Under the pieces are notes generated by a model, which worked only from the letters and a program-made list of their open reading frames with translations, had not been told where the DNA came from and did not search any database. 18,501 bases of DNA from Thelonectria olida (Eukaryota; Ascomycota; Sordariomycetes; Hypocreales; Nectriaceae). Below are positions 1 through 7,290 of this stretch, one piece after another. Where the stretch lies: NCBI GenBank assembly GCA_020736575.1, contig JAGPYM010000140.1, forward strand, positions 1-18,501. The letters are read 5' to 3'. Made by a program: the position numbers and the translations under genes. Within the stretch, counting starts at the first letter, position 1, and every line of letters begins with the position of its first letter.

Positions 1-2
1 GA

Positions 3-683
3 TCTAATTTGGCTTTTACAGCAGACGGTCATAATCTCACACTAGCATTTGGCAATGAAGTCGAGATCTGGGACCTATCCACTGGGGATTGTGTTGAAAC
101 CTTCATTCATGATACAAGAGTGCTCAATATTGCACTTGCGCCGAACTCCCAGTGGCTGGCTGTGAGTCACGAGGATGGTATCTCGGTGTGGAACAAAAGC
201 ACCCACGCTCTCCATCGCAAACTCTCGGCTGCCTACAACCACGCCTTGACCTGGTCACCTGGCAGTGACTACCTAGCGTACAGCTCATTCGGGACGGTCA
301 GAGTCTGGGATATCAAGACAGATACCTGCATCCGGCGATTTGAGCTCCAATCTTGGGCATTTTTCGATCCCTTCCGATTCGACGAGGCCAACAGTGATAA
401 GTTATGTACCGTCTTTGGCGAACTTGAGCTCGAGGAGCCTGGTGGACCGAGTAAAACTACTAAGTTAGGAGAGTCGAGTGAGGTCATTAGGGACAAGGAA
501 TGTGTCAAGACGACACGTTTCTGCGGCTATGGCTTGAGTCAAGACGGCCGCTGGATCATGAGGGGCACCGAAAAGATGCTCTGTTTGCCTCCGGAGTATT
601 ACCCGAAGAGGGCGGCTACTTTAGGGTCAACTATAGCCATTGGTTGCGAGTCAGGACATGTGCTACTCATGCGATTCAGATGA
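3..683 (+). CDS. WD40-repeat protein, C-terminal part (NACHT-WD40/NLR-like), truncated at window edge
   Basis: The frame is already open at the first complete codon, so the real start lies outside the window and the TTG at 9 is not a start. Counting from that TTG, three WD-type blade ends are visible: WD at residues 21-22, WN at 61-62 and WD at 100-101, each after an 'F..DG' or 'SP.S' type strand as in WD40 propellers. A diverged, charged segment follows (about 115-170), then a tail with LPPEYYP near 193 and GSTIAIGCESGHVLLMRF at the end. Tails of this kind close fungal NACHT-WD40 proteins, in which the WD40 part is thought to be the sensor of a STAND/NLR switch linked to self/non-self recognition. 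The NACHT part is not in the window, so the NLR assignment is an inference. The frame is intact and ends in TGA. Confidence 0.8.
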   Translation, partial: SNLAFTADGHNLTLAFGNEVEIWDLSTGDCVETFIHDTRVLNIALAPNSQWLAVSHEDGISVWNKSTHALHRKLSAAYNHALTWSPGSDYLAYSSFGTVRVWDIKTDTCIRRFELQSWAFFDPFRFDEANSDKLCTVFGELELEEPGGPSKTTKLGESSEVIRDKECVKTTRFCGYGLSQDGRWIMRGTEKMLCLPPEYYPKRAATLGSTIAIGCESGHVLLMRFR

Positions 684-748
684 CTTTCTGTAGGGTCGAG
701 GGGAAGTGTGTCTGGAAACGCATAGTCTCTAAGTAGGCAATGTTTGAA

Positions 749-988
749 TCAAGCATGAACCGTAACCCAGTCTTTCCTCGCACTACTATCCTCCGAGGAA
801 GAAAACAGCACTCCATTATGGCGAAAGAGCTTTTTGGTAGAACCATCTGTTGGCTTCTTCCACTCACCATCTATAAGCTCAGCGGGCCGTGTTCTCGAGG
901 TTCTGGGATTGACGGATGTACCCATGGTCGCTCCCTCATGAGGTGATCTTGTAGGCTCACAGACGTAGAGAAGGGAATCCTGCGCCAT
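749..988 (-). CDS. small unrecognised open frame, doubtful
   Basis: This 79-residue frame begins with a true ATG in a fair context (purine at -3, G at +4) and is rich in Ser, Thr, Arg and Lys. It contains a possible splice donor (GTGAGT) after the sequence AELIDG, so it might be a first exon rather than a whole gene. It resembles no family I know. It lies between the 3' end of the WD40 gene and the Helitron relic, a region that may be only untranslated or decayed DNA. Listed because the ATG context and the absence of stops are a little better than for the other short frames nearby. Confidence 0.15.
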   Translation of the reverse strand: MAQDSLLYVCEPTRSPHEGATMGTSVNPRTSRTRPAELIDGEWKKPTDGSTKKLFRHNGVLFSSSEDSSARKDWVTVHA

Positions 989-1264
989 TTCGAGTTTGAG
1001 GTTCTTACAGTCCCCTCAGTTTTAGCCGCTACTTATATCGCTAAGAAGTGTTTATGAACGTCTGTTCGAAGAGATTCAGGTTAAAGATAATAATTGCAAT
1101 TACATTTTTGCATATGATACCATCATACTAAAGCCTCACGCACAAACCAAAGCAGCGAAGTGAGCTGCTTAGTGCTAGAACAGCGATTATCCAAATTCAG
1201 ACCAGCGTGAGCTCAGCTCTAGAAACGGAAATGGATTTTAGTACACTTGAGTTTCGTCTCCGAG
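989..1264. other. gap between WD40 gene and Helitron relic, with one hairpin
   Basis: No coding signal is seen. A perfect 7-bp stem with a 7-nt loop occupies 1150-1170, followed by CTAG at 1174-1177. A hairpin followed by CTRR is the classic 3' end of a Helitron, but here the CTAG lies on the plus strand while the Helitron relic next door runs on the minus strand, so the match is the wrong way round for that element. Confidence 0.35.
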
Positions 1265-2862
1265 TTATGTAGTATTTGCAGCTGAGAACGTCTCAGTGGT
1301 ATCGTCGCTTGGGTCTGGTTGCATGGAGGTGAGAAGCTCTTCAATGCTGGTGAAACCAGTCTCCTCTAGTCCGCGATCGGTATTTGGGACGATGGGGTCC
1401 GTCTGCGTCTTTTCCACGACCGAGGGTTCCTCTCTTTACATCCGCTCTATGAGAACAGTAGGAACTGTCGAGCCCTCCGCATACTGCCAACCCTGTATTT
1501 CATCCAGGTTTATTTCGATATCTTTGTAGAGGGGGTTGTTCTTTTGCAGCCATAAGAGAGCAGCAGTCACCCGAGACTTTCGCACTTGAAGAAGGGACCC
1601 CACTTCCGCCGGATTAGGTCTATTAGTACCGCTCCAGGACACATGGATGTTCTCAATTGCCTGAAGAAGCGGGTGAGGGAGCACCGTAGTTACCAAGTCC
1701 TCTACGTTGTTCGGAAATACGACAATGTGGCCCTTGACGTGTTTCCTGTAACTGGCATTCGACGGTGTCTTGTTGTCAACCGTGAACTTTGTAATATAGC
1801 CGAAGGGGGCCTGGAGAGCGATCAGTCTCTCCTCAAGGGGAGAGAGACCGTCGAGTTCTTTGGGATAACGATGCTCACATCCAATATTCATATTGTTGAC
1901 CGAGCAGGCCTTCGGCAGCTTCCCGCGATTGAAATCACCGCGGCACTCAAGACAAACATCAACTGGAGTGTCACCGGCGGCAGACACTTTTTGCATTCTT
2001 GAAGAGCCGCTGTGGCTCGCAGGAGCGGAGGGAGCAAGTCTCTCCTCCACTGGACAGCAGTAATGTTGATTGGCGGGCATTTTCTGTAACAGAAAACGCA
2101 ATGGGAAACAGGCAGCGTCCTTTCATCAGCGAAAGCCGTATAGAACAATCTTGAAGTCTCGACTTGAAGGGCGAGGGGGACTTCTTTGCACCAGGATCTT
2201 CCTAAAGATGCATCCTTCTTCGCGCGAAAGCAGGAGCCCCGGTGTTGTAGAATTGTGTCAAGAGACCGTTGCTGGAGTTGAGTGGCCTCGTGTAGTAGTC
2301 TCGGCCTTTTCCGGCGGTTTCGGCCTTGGCCTGAGGGTGGCGGGGTTAGAAGCCCTCCTTGCTGTGCACTACGGCGCTTGCGAGAAGGCGGCGTCTGTGG
2401 AGTGAAAGCCGGCTCGGGGGTTGTTGGCCGTTGTAGAGGTTCGGTAACACCCGGCCGCTGGACCCACTGACGGTCGCGGCGAGCCCGGTGGGGCCGGCCG
2501 GGTCGATTGGTCTGGAGTTCCACGCGTCTACGGTCCAAATTGTCAGATACACGGACAATCTCCTCAAGGGCTACCCTTTGACTCCCATTTCGGGGCTGTG
2601 GCTCCATGCCCGTCTGCAGAGGAGCCCCTTGTCTGCGATGGACTGTTTCTTGGATATGCTGCCGTTCTAGGTCCTCCAGTGTGCGTGTGACCTCCTCGAG
2701 GGGCATCCTGAGCTTCGCATTCCGGAGCTCTGAATCCACGACCTCCTGCGGTCGATTAGCCCGTCTGATACTAGCCGTTGCTTCGACGTGCTGCCGGTCT
2801 AGGTCTTCCAGGGTTCGGCGGATATCTTCAAGCGGAACATTGACTTGTTCTGGTCGAGGCAT
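1265..2862 (-). pseudogene. broken fungal Helitron gene (N-terminal and DUF6570 region; HUH-Rep and helicase missing)
   Basis: Reading from ATG at 2862, the first frame gives a charged N-terminus with three 44-residue repeats, a basic Pro-rich stretch, and a zinc-finger-like start (HCVFCYRKC, then ECKKC). Near 1972-1982 the reading must change frame; the second frame continues with CLECRGDF, KACSVNN, GCEHRYPKELDGLSPLEERLIAL, SYRKHVKGHIVVFP, HVSWSG and LLQVRKSRV. These match what I know of the DUF6570 region ahead of the Rep and Pif1-like helicase domains in fungal Helitron proteins. The second frame meets a TAA at 1436-1438, but the same frame continues after it in Helitron-like sequence (REEPSVVEKTQTD, DRGLEETGFTSIEELL) to a TAA at 1265. 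A CAA-to-TAA change, the RIP type, would explain the inner stop. About 530 codons remain of a protein usually well over 1000 residues, so the copy is truncated and inactive. Confidence 0.8.
2443..2838 (-). repeat. three-unit 132-bp (44-residue) internal repeat in the Helitron N-terminus
   Basis: Residues 9, 53 and 97 of the frame starting at 2862 each begin a copy of a (V/M)(P/A)LE(D/E)(I/V) core followed by a charged helix and a basic end. Spacing is exactly 44 residues between starts. Units one and two are close (TLEDLDRQH against TLEDLERQH); unit three is more diverged (VSDNLDRRR). The pattern suggests tandem duplication of a coiled-coil segment. Confidence 0.7.
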
Positions 2863-2990
2863 CGTGTAAGTGGGAACAGCGCGGGCTGGTTTGCCAGCGG
2901 AGAGTAATACTAGCTAAAAGAAACGGCCCCGTCCTCGATCAATTATGTGTCGAAAGAAAGAAATAACGGATCCCCCATCCAAGCAACAGG

Positions 2991-3672
2991 CTACGAGAGA
3001 GCGGCAGAGGCATGAGGGAAGGGGTCAATGCACAGCTGTAGTCCGGGTCGCCGGAGCAGACGCTTTCCGGAGCTGACAACGCCGTAAAGCGCGGCAAGGG
3101 GATGCCCCAAGATCACGGCCTCTCCAGCCATGGCATGGATATTCCCTAGGAGAATGTTCAGGCCGTTGATAACCGACCTGAAAAACGCGTACCAAGATGA
3201 GGCGCGCGACCGGTGACCACATCTTGTGAGCAAATACGTCCAGCTGACGCCAGTAGGGTTGGCTCGAATTGGGTCGAAAAAGCAATATGAACAGGGCTGC
3301 TGGGCGATGGCGTCCTTGCGCCCGCTTCCAGGGTCGCTCAGCCGGTAAATGCCATCACAGTCGGACCTTAGAAGCCAGGAGCCCTTGTCTGTCGCGGCGC
3401 CATTACAGGTTTTGGCCGCTGTCAAGTAAGGGTTTGAACGGTCCAGGACGCCGGCAAGGAGGGCGTCCTTTGTTGCTATCACAGCCCGAGCTAATCACCT
3501 GAGCACCAGTCAATGCTCGTGACCAAAAAATCGTGCGGGGAGAGGTATTGGAACACTCCCAAGATAGAACCGGTTTCTCGTCAGAATGGAAATCATCTGC
3601 GTATAAGAAGGTGAGCTCACCTGAAAATAAGGCCAGGGATAGTTTTGGTAAACTCCCCTCTCTTTTTGGCAT
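2991..3672 (-). CDS. unrecognised two-exon gene, possible secreted six-cysteine protein
   Basis: Model: exon 1 at 3621-3672, intron 3491-3620, exon 2 at 2991-3490, giving 183 residues. The donor is CAG|GTGAGC, and removing the intron up to GATTAG joins the two frames exactly. Exon 2 has codons typical of a real gene and no stop over 500 bases. The N-terminus (basic MPKREGS, then hydrophobic LSLALFSARAVIA) could be a signal peptide, with the intron falling inside it. The rest holds six cysteines (TCNG, DCDG, PCSYC, RCGH, LCID), which would suit a small secreted protein, but I recognise no family. Weak points: the intron is long for a fungus, the acceptor is not ideal, and the ATG lies only 30 bp from the ATG of the plus-strand gene at 3703, so at least one of the two starts may be wrong. 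Confidence 0.45.
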
Positions 3673-3702
3673 TATTGCGCGCTACGCAAACTTTCACTTA
3701 CG

Positions 3703-4221
3703 ATGCCCCAAGGCCTAGGTCCCAGTAGCGGACAATCAATGGTTCGTTCATCGGGAACAGGCCCAGGGCAGCCGGCTCTAAACCCTCTGGGGGTGCAATT
3801 CTTCTCAAGCCTCGAGGGCTTGGAGATAACCTCATCCGCCGATCGGCAGCTCATCCGAGGGCATAACCTGGTTGGTGCGGCCCGACTGCAGTTCGTCAGG
3901 GCGAGCTTCTTTGACGACGGAGCGGGGGAACACGGAGAAGTGCTCGATGAGATCGACGGAATCGATGTACCGCTATCCATGCACGTATATCCCTTTCCCC
4001 TAGCAGATGAGTGGGAGAACCAGTGGTTCTTCTTCGACGTCCAGCTCCATCCGTATCAACTGCATTTCCGCCGCAGAGTCGAGGATGGAGCCGAGTCAAC
4101 TATTGGGGTATGGGAAGACTCATACGCAAAGTTAGCTCAGGTTCGTGGACAGATGTGTGTTCAACCGTACGTCGATGCCTTATGTAAAAGCACCAATACA
4201 GCAGAAACCCAACCCCACTAG
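3703..4221 (+). CDS. unrecognised 172-residue protein
   Basis: An uninterrupted frame with codon choice that looks coding from about residue 30 onward. The first 30 residues are low in complexity (Gly, Ser, Pro), so the true start might be further in or on an upstream exon. The middle is acidic (DEIDGIDVP), followed by an aromatic stretch (WENQWFFFDVQLHPYQLHF) and a charged end. No signal peptide, membrane segment or known motif is visible. It sits head to head with the minus-strand gene at 2991-3672 and tail to tail with the transposase at 4373-6637, so it may have been carried or trapped between mobile elements. Function unknown. Confidence 0.45.
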   Translation: MPQGLGPSSGQSMVRSSGTGPGQPALNPLGVQFFSSLEGLEITSSADRQLIRGHNLVGAARLQFVRASFFDDGAGEHGEVLDEIDGIDVPLSMHVYPFPLADEWENQWFFFDVQLHPYQLHFRRRVEDGAESTIGVWEDSYAKLAQVRGQMCVQPYVDALCKSTNTAETQPH

Positions 4222-4351
4222 CCAGGTGGAGAACTAACCAGCACTGCCTTCAGGATCTCGATAAGGCCTCTTAGGCCTGCGAATGACAGTTGCCCGACCA
4301 TGGCGCGGAAGAAAGAACCTTTCGTTCCTCAAGGCATACAACTACAAATGA

Positions 4352-4380
4352 CATATAGCTATAGCTATATAGCTATATAG
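4352..4380. repeat. self-complementary TATAGC repeat at the transposase 3' end
   Basis: A run of overlapping CATATAGCTATAGCTATATAG-like units, largely palindromic. The transposase stop codon (4373-4375, minus strand) lies inside it. It could mark an element end or be simple-sequence drift; no matching inverted copy was found beyond the other end of the transposase. Confidence 0.6.
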
Positions 4381-6637
4381 TGGAATACAAAGACTGCTGC
4401 TCCTCAATATCCTTCTCACATGCCTTCCAGATCTCGCCCGGCCCTCGTCTGCTCGAAAAGGGTTGCACTACTATCTCATCCTCGACTTGGGCATCAATAC
4501 GCTCGTTTTCTGACTTATCCCAGTCAAGATAGGCCATCACAAGATAGGCCATCATTTCTTCTTTAGTCCATTCCCTAGAGCCTGTTGGTATCATACAGCG
4601 CTTGGTCATCTGCTTCCAGTCGAGGCACCAGTCGTAGTCAGCTTTACTATATCGTGAAGGCAGACCTATCGCCTTCCGATACTGCTGGTTAGTCTTGAGG
4701 CTGCCGCGAGGCTGCGCCCTATACCAAGCACCTCTTGCCACAACATATCTCTGATAGATAGCCCGCGGGTCGTCATATCTTAGTGCCGGAGCCGCTGCTA
4801 CTGCCGGTGCCTCTGCTACTGCCGGTGCCTCTGCTGCTGCCGGCGCCGCTATTGCTGCCGGCAGAAAAAGCTCTGCGTACCGCAGAGGGCATGACTTTGA
4901 TGCCATTGTATAACCTAGTGTGTGGCATTTGCTGCATGTAGGCTGTGCCCTTGGCCGGATTGCTGCCTCAACAGCTTCGAATGCACTAGGCTCCCGCCGA
5001 GTACTTGATTGTGGTTTAGTTGAGCTAGCAGCTACTCGATCAATACGTTGATGAGGCTCTAGCAGCAATTGAGGACTTCTACTGCGGCTAAGATGATAAT
5101 GTGTATGGAAATGCTCCAGACGAAGGCTTTGATCTTGTTCCTGTAGGGCTTTAAGCGTATGAGCACAAGGGAGACTATGAGATCGAGAGAAGGCACCAGT
5201 ACATCTAGGCAGGCCTTCTCTTAAGAGCAGCTTCCGCTGCTCTTCAACCTTCCGCAATGCCTCATGAGATATCCAGCCACGAACGGTACCATACAGTGAC
5301 CCAGAGAGCTCAATTGGCATACGTGCTTGCTGCTTGGCTTGGTTCGATCGTAGCTCAGCTAGTTGATTGAGTAGTGCTTGCTTTATGGCCCTCCAAGCCT
5401 CGAAGAGATCTAATGTAGATTTCTTAAGATGGCTCTTTAGTAGCGCGTGGATACCCTCGACCCGTGAGGCAACTACATTGCCAAAATGAGGGTGCTGATC
5501 AACCCAAGCCTTAGCAAGCTTTTCCTTATATAGGTCAAGCCAATTGGTCTTAATATAACCAACCTCTTCGAGATATTGCGGTAGGTAGCGCTTTTCAAGC
5601 TCTTTAATGCACTGGTCGAACGTCTCCTCATCTGCTGATCTCATGACCGAATGCCAGCAATTAAAGAACTCATTCCAATCGTTAAGACCATCTCGATAAG
5701 CCTCGGCTCCTTGGGCATGGCGCATAAAGCTTGACTGGCAGTAGCGAAGGACTGCTTTATTCGCATGCCAAAGGCATAGGAGCGAAATTGCAGCTGGGAA
5801 GCAGCGAGCCACGGCGTTCATACAAGCAAGGCAGCGATCTGTGAGGATGACAGACGGGAGCCTCGCGCCGCAGAGCTCGTACATTGATCCAAGCCGGTCT
5901 AAGGCCCAGATATAGTCCTCCTCGTTCTCGCCGCTCAGGAATGCAAATGCAATACAGAAGGATCGCTGGCAGGCATCAACACCAATAATATCGAGGAGCG
6001 GCATCCCATATTTGTTCGTCTTATATGTGCAATCCAAGAAGAGCAGGTCTGGATAAGCCTTGAGGTATGCTAGTGACTCTGGGTGGGCGAATAATACTGG
6101 TGTGACCCGGTCGTTTGAATCAAGCTGCATTCGGTTCCAGAACCCTTCCTTATCCAGTTGGTTGGCAAAGGCATGTATGGTGCTCTGGCCCTCGCAGAGC
6201 TCTCGCTTGCTATCAGCAATACGGTTATAGATATCTTGCTGGGTTGCAATAGTATTTGAGTTCTGACGGATATAAGTCCTAATATCCTTTGGTGCTATCC
6301 CGGCATTCGTGAGGCTGCTGATTGTTGATCTATCTGCATCGGATAGCATGCGATGCACTGGATGTGCAGATTGGTGCCAGCTGGGATCATGGTTATGTAT
6401 AGCAAATCGTCTATCAGGGCGGTGGCGTAAGGTCCAGGTAGTTGTATCAAGGGACTGCTTTGCTAGCACAGAGAATTGACAGCCAGTTTTGGAAGTACAA
6501 TATTCTTTCTCCCGATGCGAGCGTTGGATGTGTATCTCGATGTGCTGGAATTTGAAAACATTGGATATTATGTAGTTGTTGAAGATATGGTAGAAATGGA
6601 TCTCCCCGTAGACAACTATGGTCCTAACCTTTCGCAA
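4373..6637 (-). CDS. Mutator-like (MULE) transposase, FAR1-like, with SWIM-type and zinc-knuckle regions
   Basis: A cut-and-paste DNA transposase, open for 754 codons. Visible in order: the end of an N-terminal DNA-binding domain (TSKTGCQFSVLAK, about 48-60; then HRPDRRFAIHNH), the MULE catalytic core with LDCTYKTNKY (Asp202), ILTDRCLACMNA (Asp267) and SRVEGIHALL (Glu394) as the likely DDE triad, CLWHANKAV at 288-296, a SWIM-like C-x-H near 479-493 (LPCAHTL), and a knuckle CSKC...C at 568-583. In the knuckle, Tyr576 stands where relatives have His; a CAT-to-TAT change would do this. An Ala/Pro/Glu stretch covers about 594-619. The start is uncertain: 6637 is a TTG, the first in-frame ATG is codon 97, and residues 1-45 do not resemble the usual N-terminus, so an upstream exon or a lost 5' end is likely. 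No terminal inverted repeats were found. Length and core are close to normal, so it may be recent, though perhaps not active. Confidence 0.88.
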   Translation of the reverse strand: MRKVRTIVVYGEIHFYHIFNNYIISNVFKFQHIEIHIQRSHREKEYCTSKTGCQFSVLAKQSLDTTTWTLRHRPDRRFAIHNHDPSWHQSAHPVHRMLSDADRSTISSLTNAGIAPKDIRTYIRQNSNTIATQQDIYNRIADSKRELCEGQSTIHAFANQLDKEGFWNRMQLDSNDRVTPVLFAHPESLAYLKAYPDLLFLDCTYKTNKYGMPLLDIIGVDACQRSFCIAFAFLSGENEEDYIWALDRLGSMYELCGARLPSVILTDRCLACMNAVARCFPAAISLLCLWHANKAVLRYCQSSFMRHAQGAEAYRDGLNDWNEFFNCWHSVMRSADEETFDQCIKELEKRYLPQYLEEVGYIKTNWLDLYKEKLAKAWVDQHPHFGNVVASRVEGIHALLKSHLKKSTLDLFEAWRAIKQALLNQLAELRSNQAKQQARMPIELSGSLYGTVRGWISHEALRKVEEQRKLLLREGLPRCTGAFSRSHSLPCAHTLKALQEQDQSLRLEHFHTHYHLSRSRSPQLLLEPHQRIDRVAASSTKPQSSTRREPSAFEAVEAAIRPRAQPTCSKCHTLGYTMASKSCPLRYAELFLPAAIAAPAAAEAPAVAEAPAVAAAPALRYDDPRAIYQRYVVARGAWYRAQPRGSLKTNQQYRKAIGLPSRYSKADYDWCLDWKQMTKRCMIPTGSREWTKEEMMAYLVMAYLDWDKSENERIDAQVEDEIVVQPFSSRRGPGEIWKACEKDIEEQQSLYSTI
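4787..4862. repeat. 18-bp tandem repeat in the transposase gene
   Basis: Two perfect 18-bp units (4797-4814 and 4815-4832, GCTACTGCCGGTGCCTCT on the plus strand) followed by diverged units to 4862. On the coding strand they give a six-residue Ala/Val/Glu/Pro period. Slippage in this tract would lengthen or shorten the protein by six residues without breaking the frame. Confidence 0.8.
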
Positions 6638-7290
6638 CCGCTTGTAACAGGGATGGGAAAGAGCTGAATCCCCCGGCCGGGCACCACACTGGATTTTTGT
6701 TGCCGAGGAAGACGGGAAACAAAGCCATCAAAAAATGGGGAAGGGAATCAATTACGAGGGGAATAATAAAGCGATTAAGGAGATAGAATGACCAAATCTG
6801 GCTTGTGGAACGTGACGAAACTCAATAGTACATCGTGAGCCATCGGACCATTCACCAGTCCGTGTAAGGGGTGTAGGCGCTGCTATGTTTCGCTGGGATA
6901 TCGTGATCGACTTGGTGGGCAACAGTAATAGCCACTATACAGTATTGATAGTATAGTAAATTGAAGAAGACATACAGTATGTACTGTATTGGAATCGAAT
7001 TATGTCTCCGAACTAGGATGTCTAGTTCTTGATACCCTGAACAGATTATCGTAGTGTTTCATTTCCGTGCTTTCGGGTATAAATAAGTAAATATTAGCAA
7101 GGGTCATTCTCTGATCTCTGTTCAGTTTGCGATATATTTACACCTAAGCCTGGACTGTCTCATTATCATGGGAATACTCAGAATTTGGTTCAAATCGAAT
7201 GGCTTCGCTCTCAGTATACTACATATTAATTTCGATCGGCTAAACCTATTGCTTTGAATTTGGCTTCAATTTCCCGAAAGAGTCATTGGA
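6638..7290. other. intergenic region between transposase and FAD enzyme, with palindromes
   Basis: No gene-like frame is seen. It serves as 5' flank of the transposase and 3' flank of the FAD enzyme. At 6935-6956 the arms CTATAC and GTATAG face each other; at 6973-6988 a perfect 7-bp inverted repeat TACAGTA/TACTGTA has a 2-nt spacer. ATACAGTAT occurs directly repeated at 6937-6945 and 6972-6980, 35 bp apart. Confidence 0.5.

Noticed and set aside
269..508. Minus-strand 79-codon frame inside the WD40 gene.
   Set aside because: It is the shadow of a clear coding frame, rich in Ser and Leu, with no motif.
1586..2002. Plus-strand 138-codon frame over the Helitron relic.
   Set aside because: The opposite strand carries recognisable DUF6570 sequence; this frame is a shadow.
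4285..6939. Possible terminal inverted repeats of the MULE: TATAGTGG at 4376-4383 against 6932-6939, and a partial match of GTTGCCC at about 4289 against about 6918.
   Set aside because: The two short matches are not in the same order at both ends, so they cannot form one inverted repeat; chance is likely.
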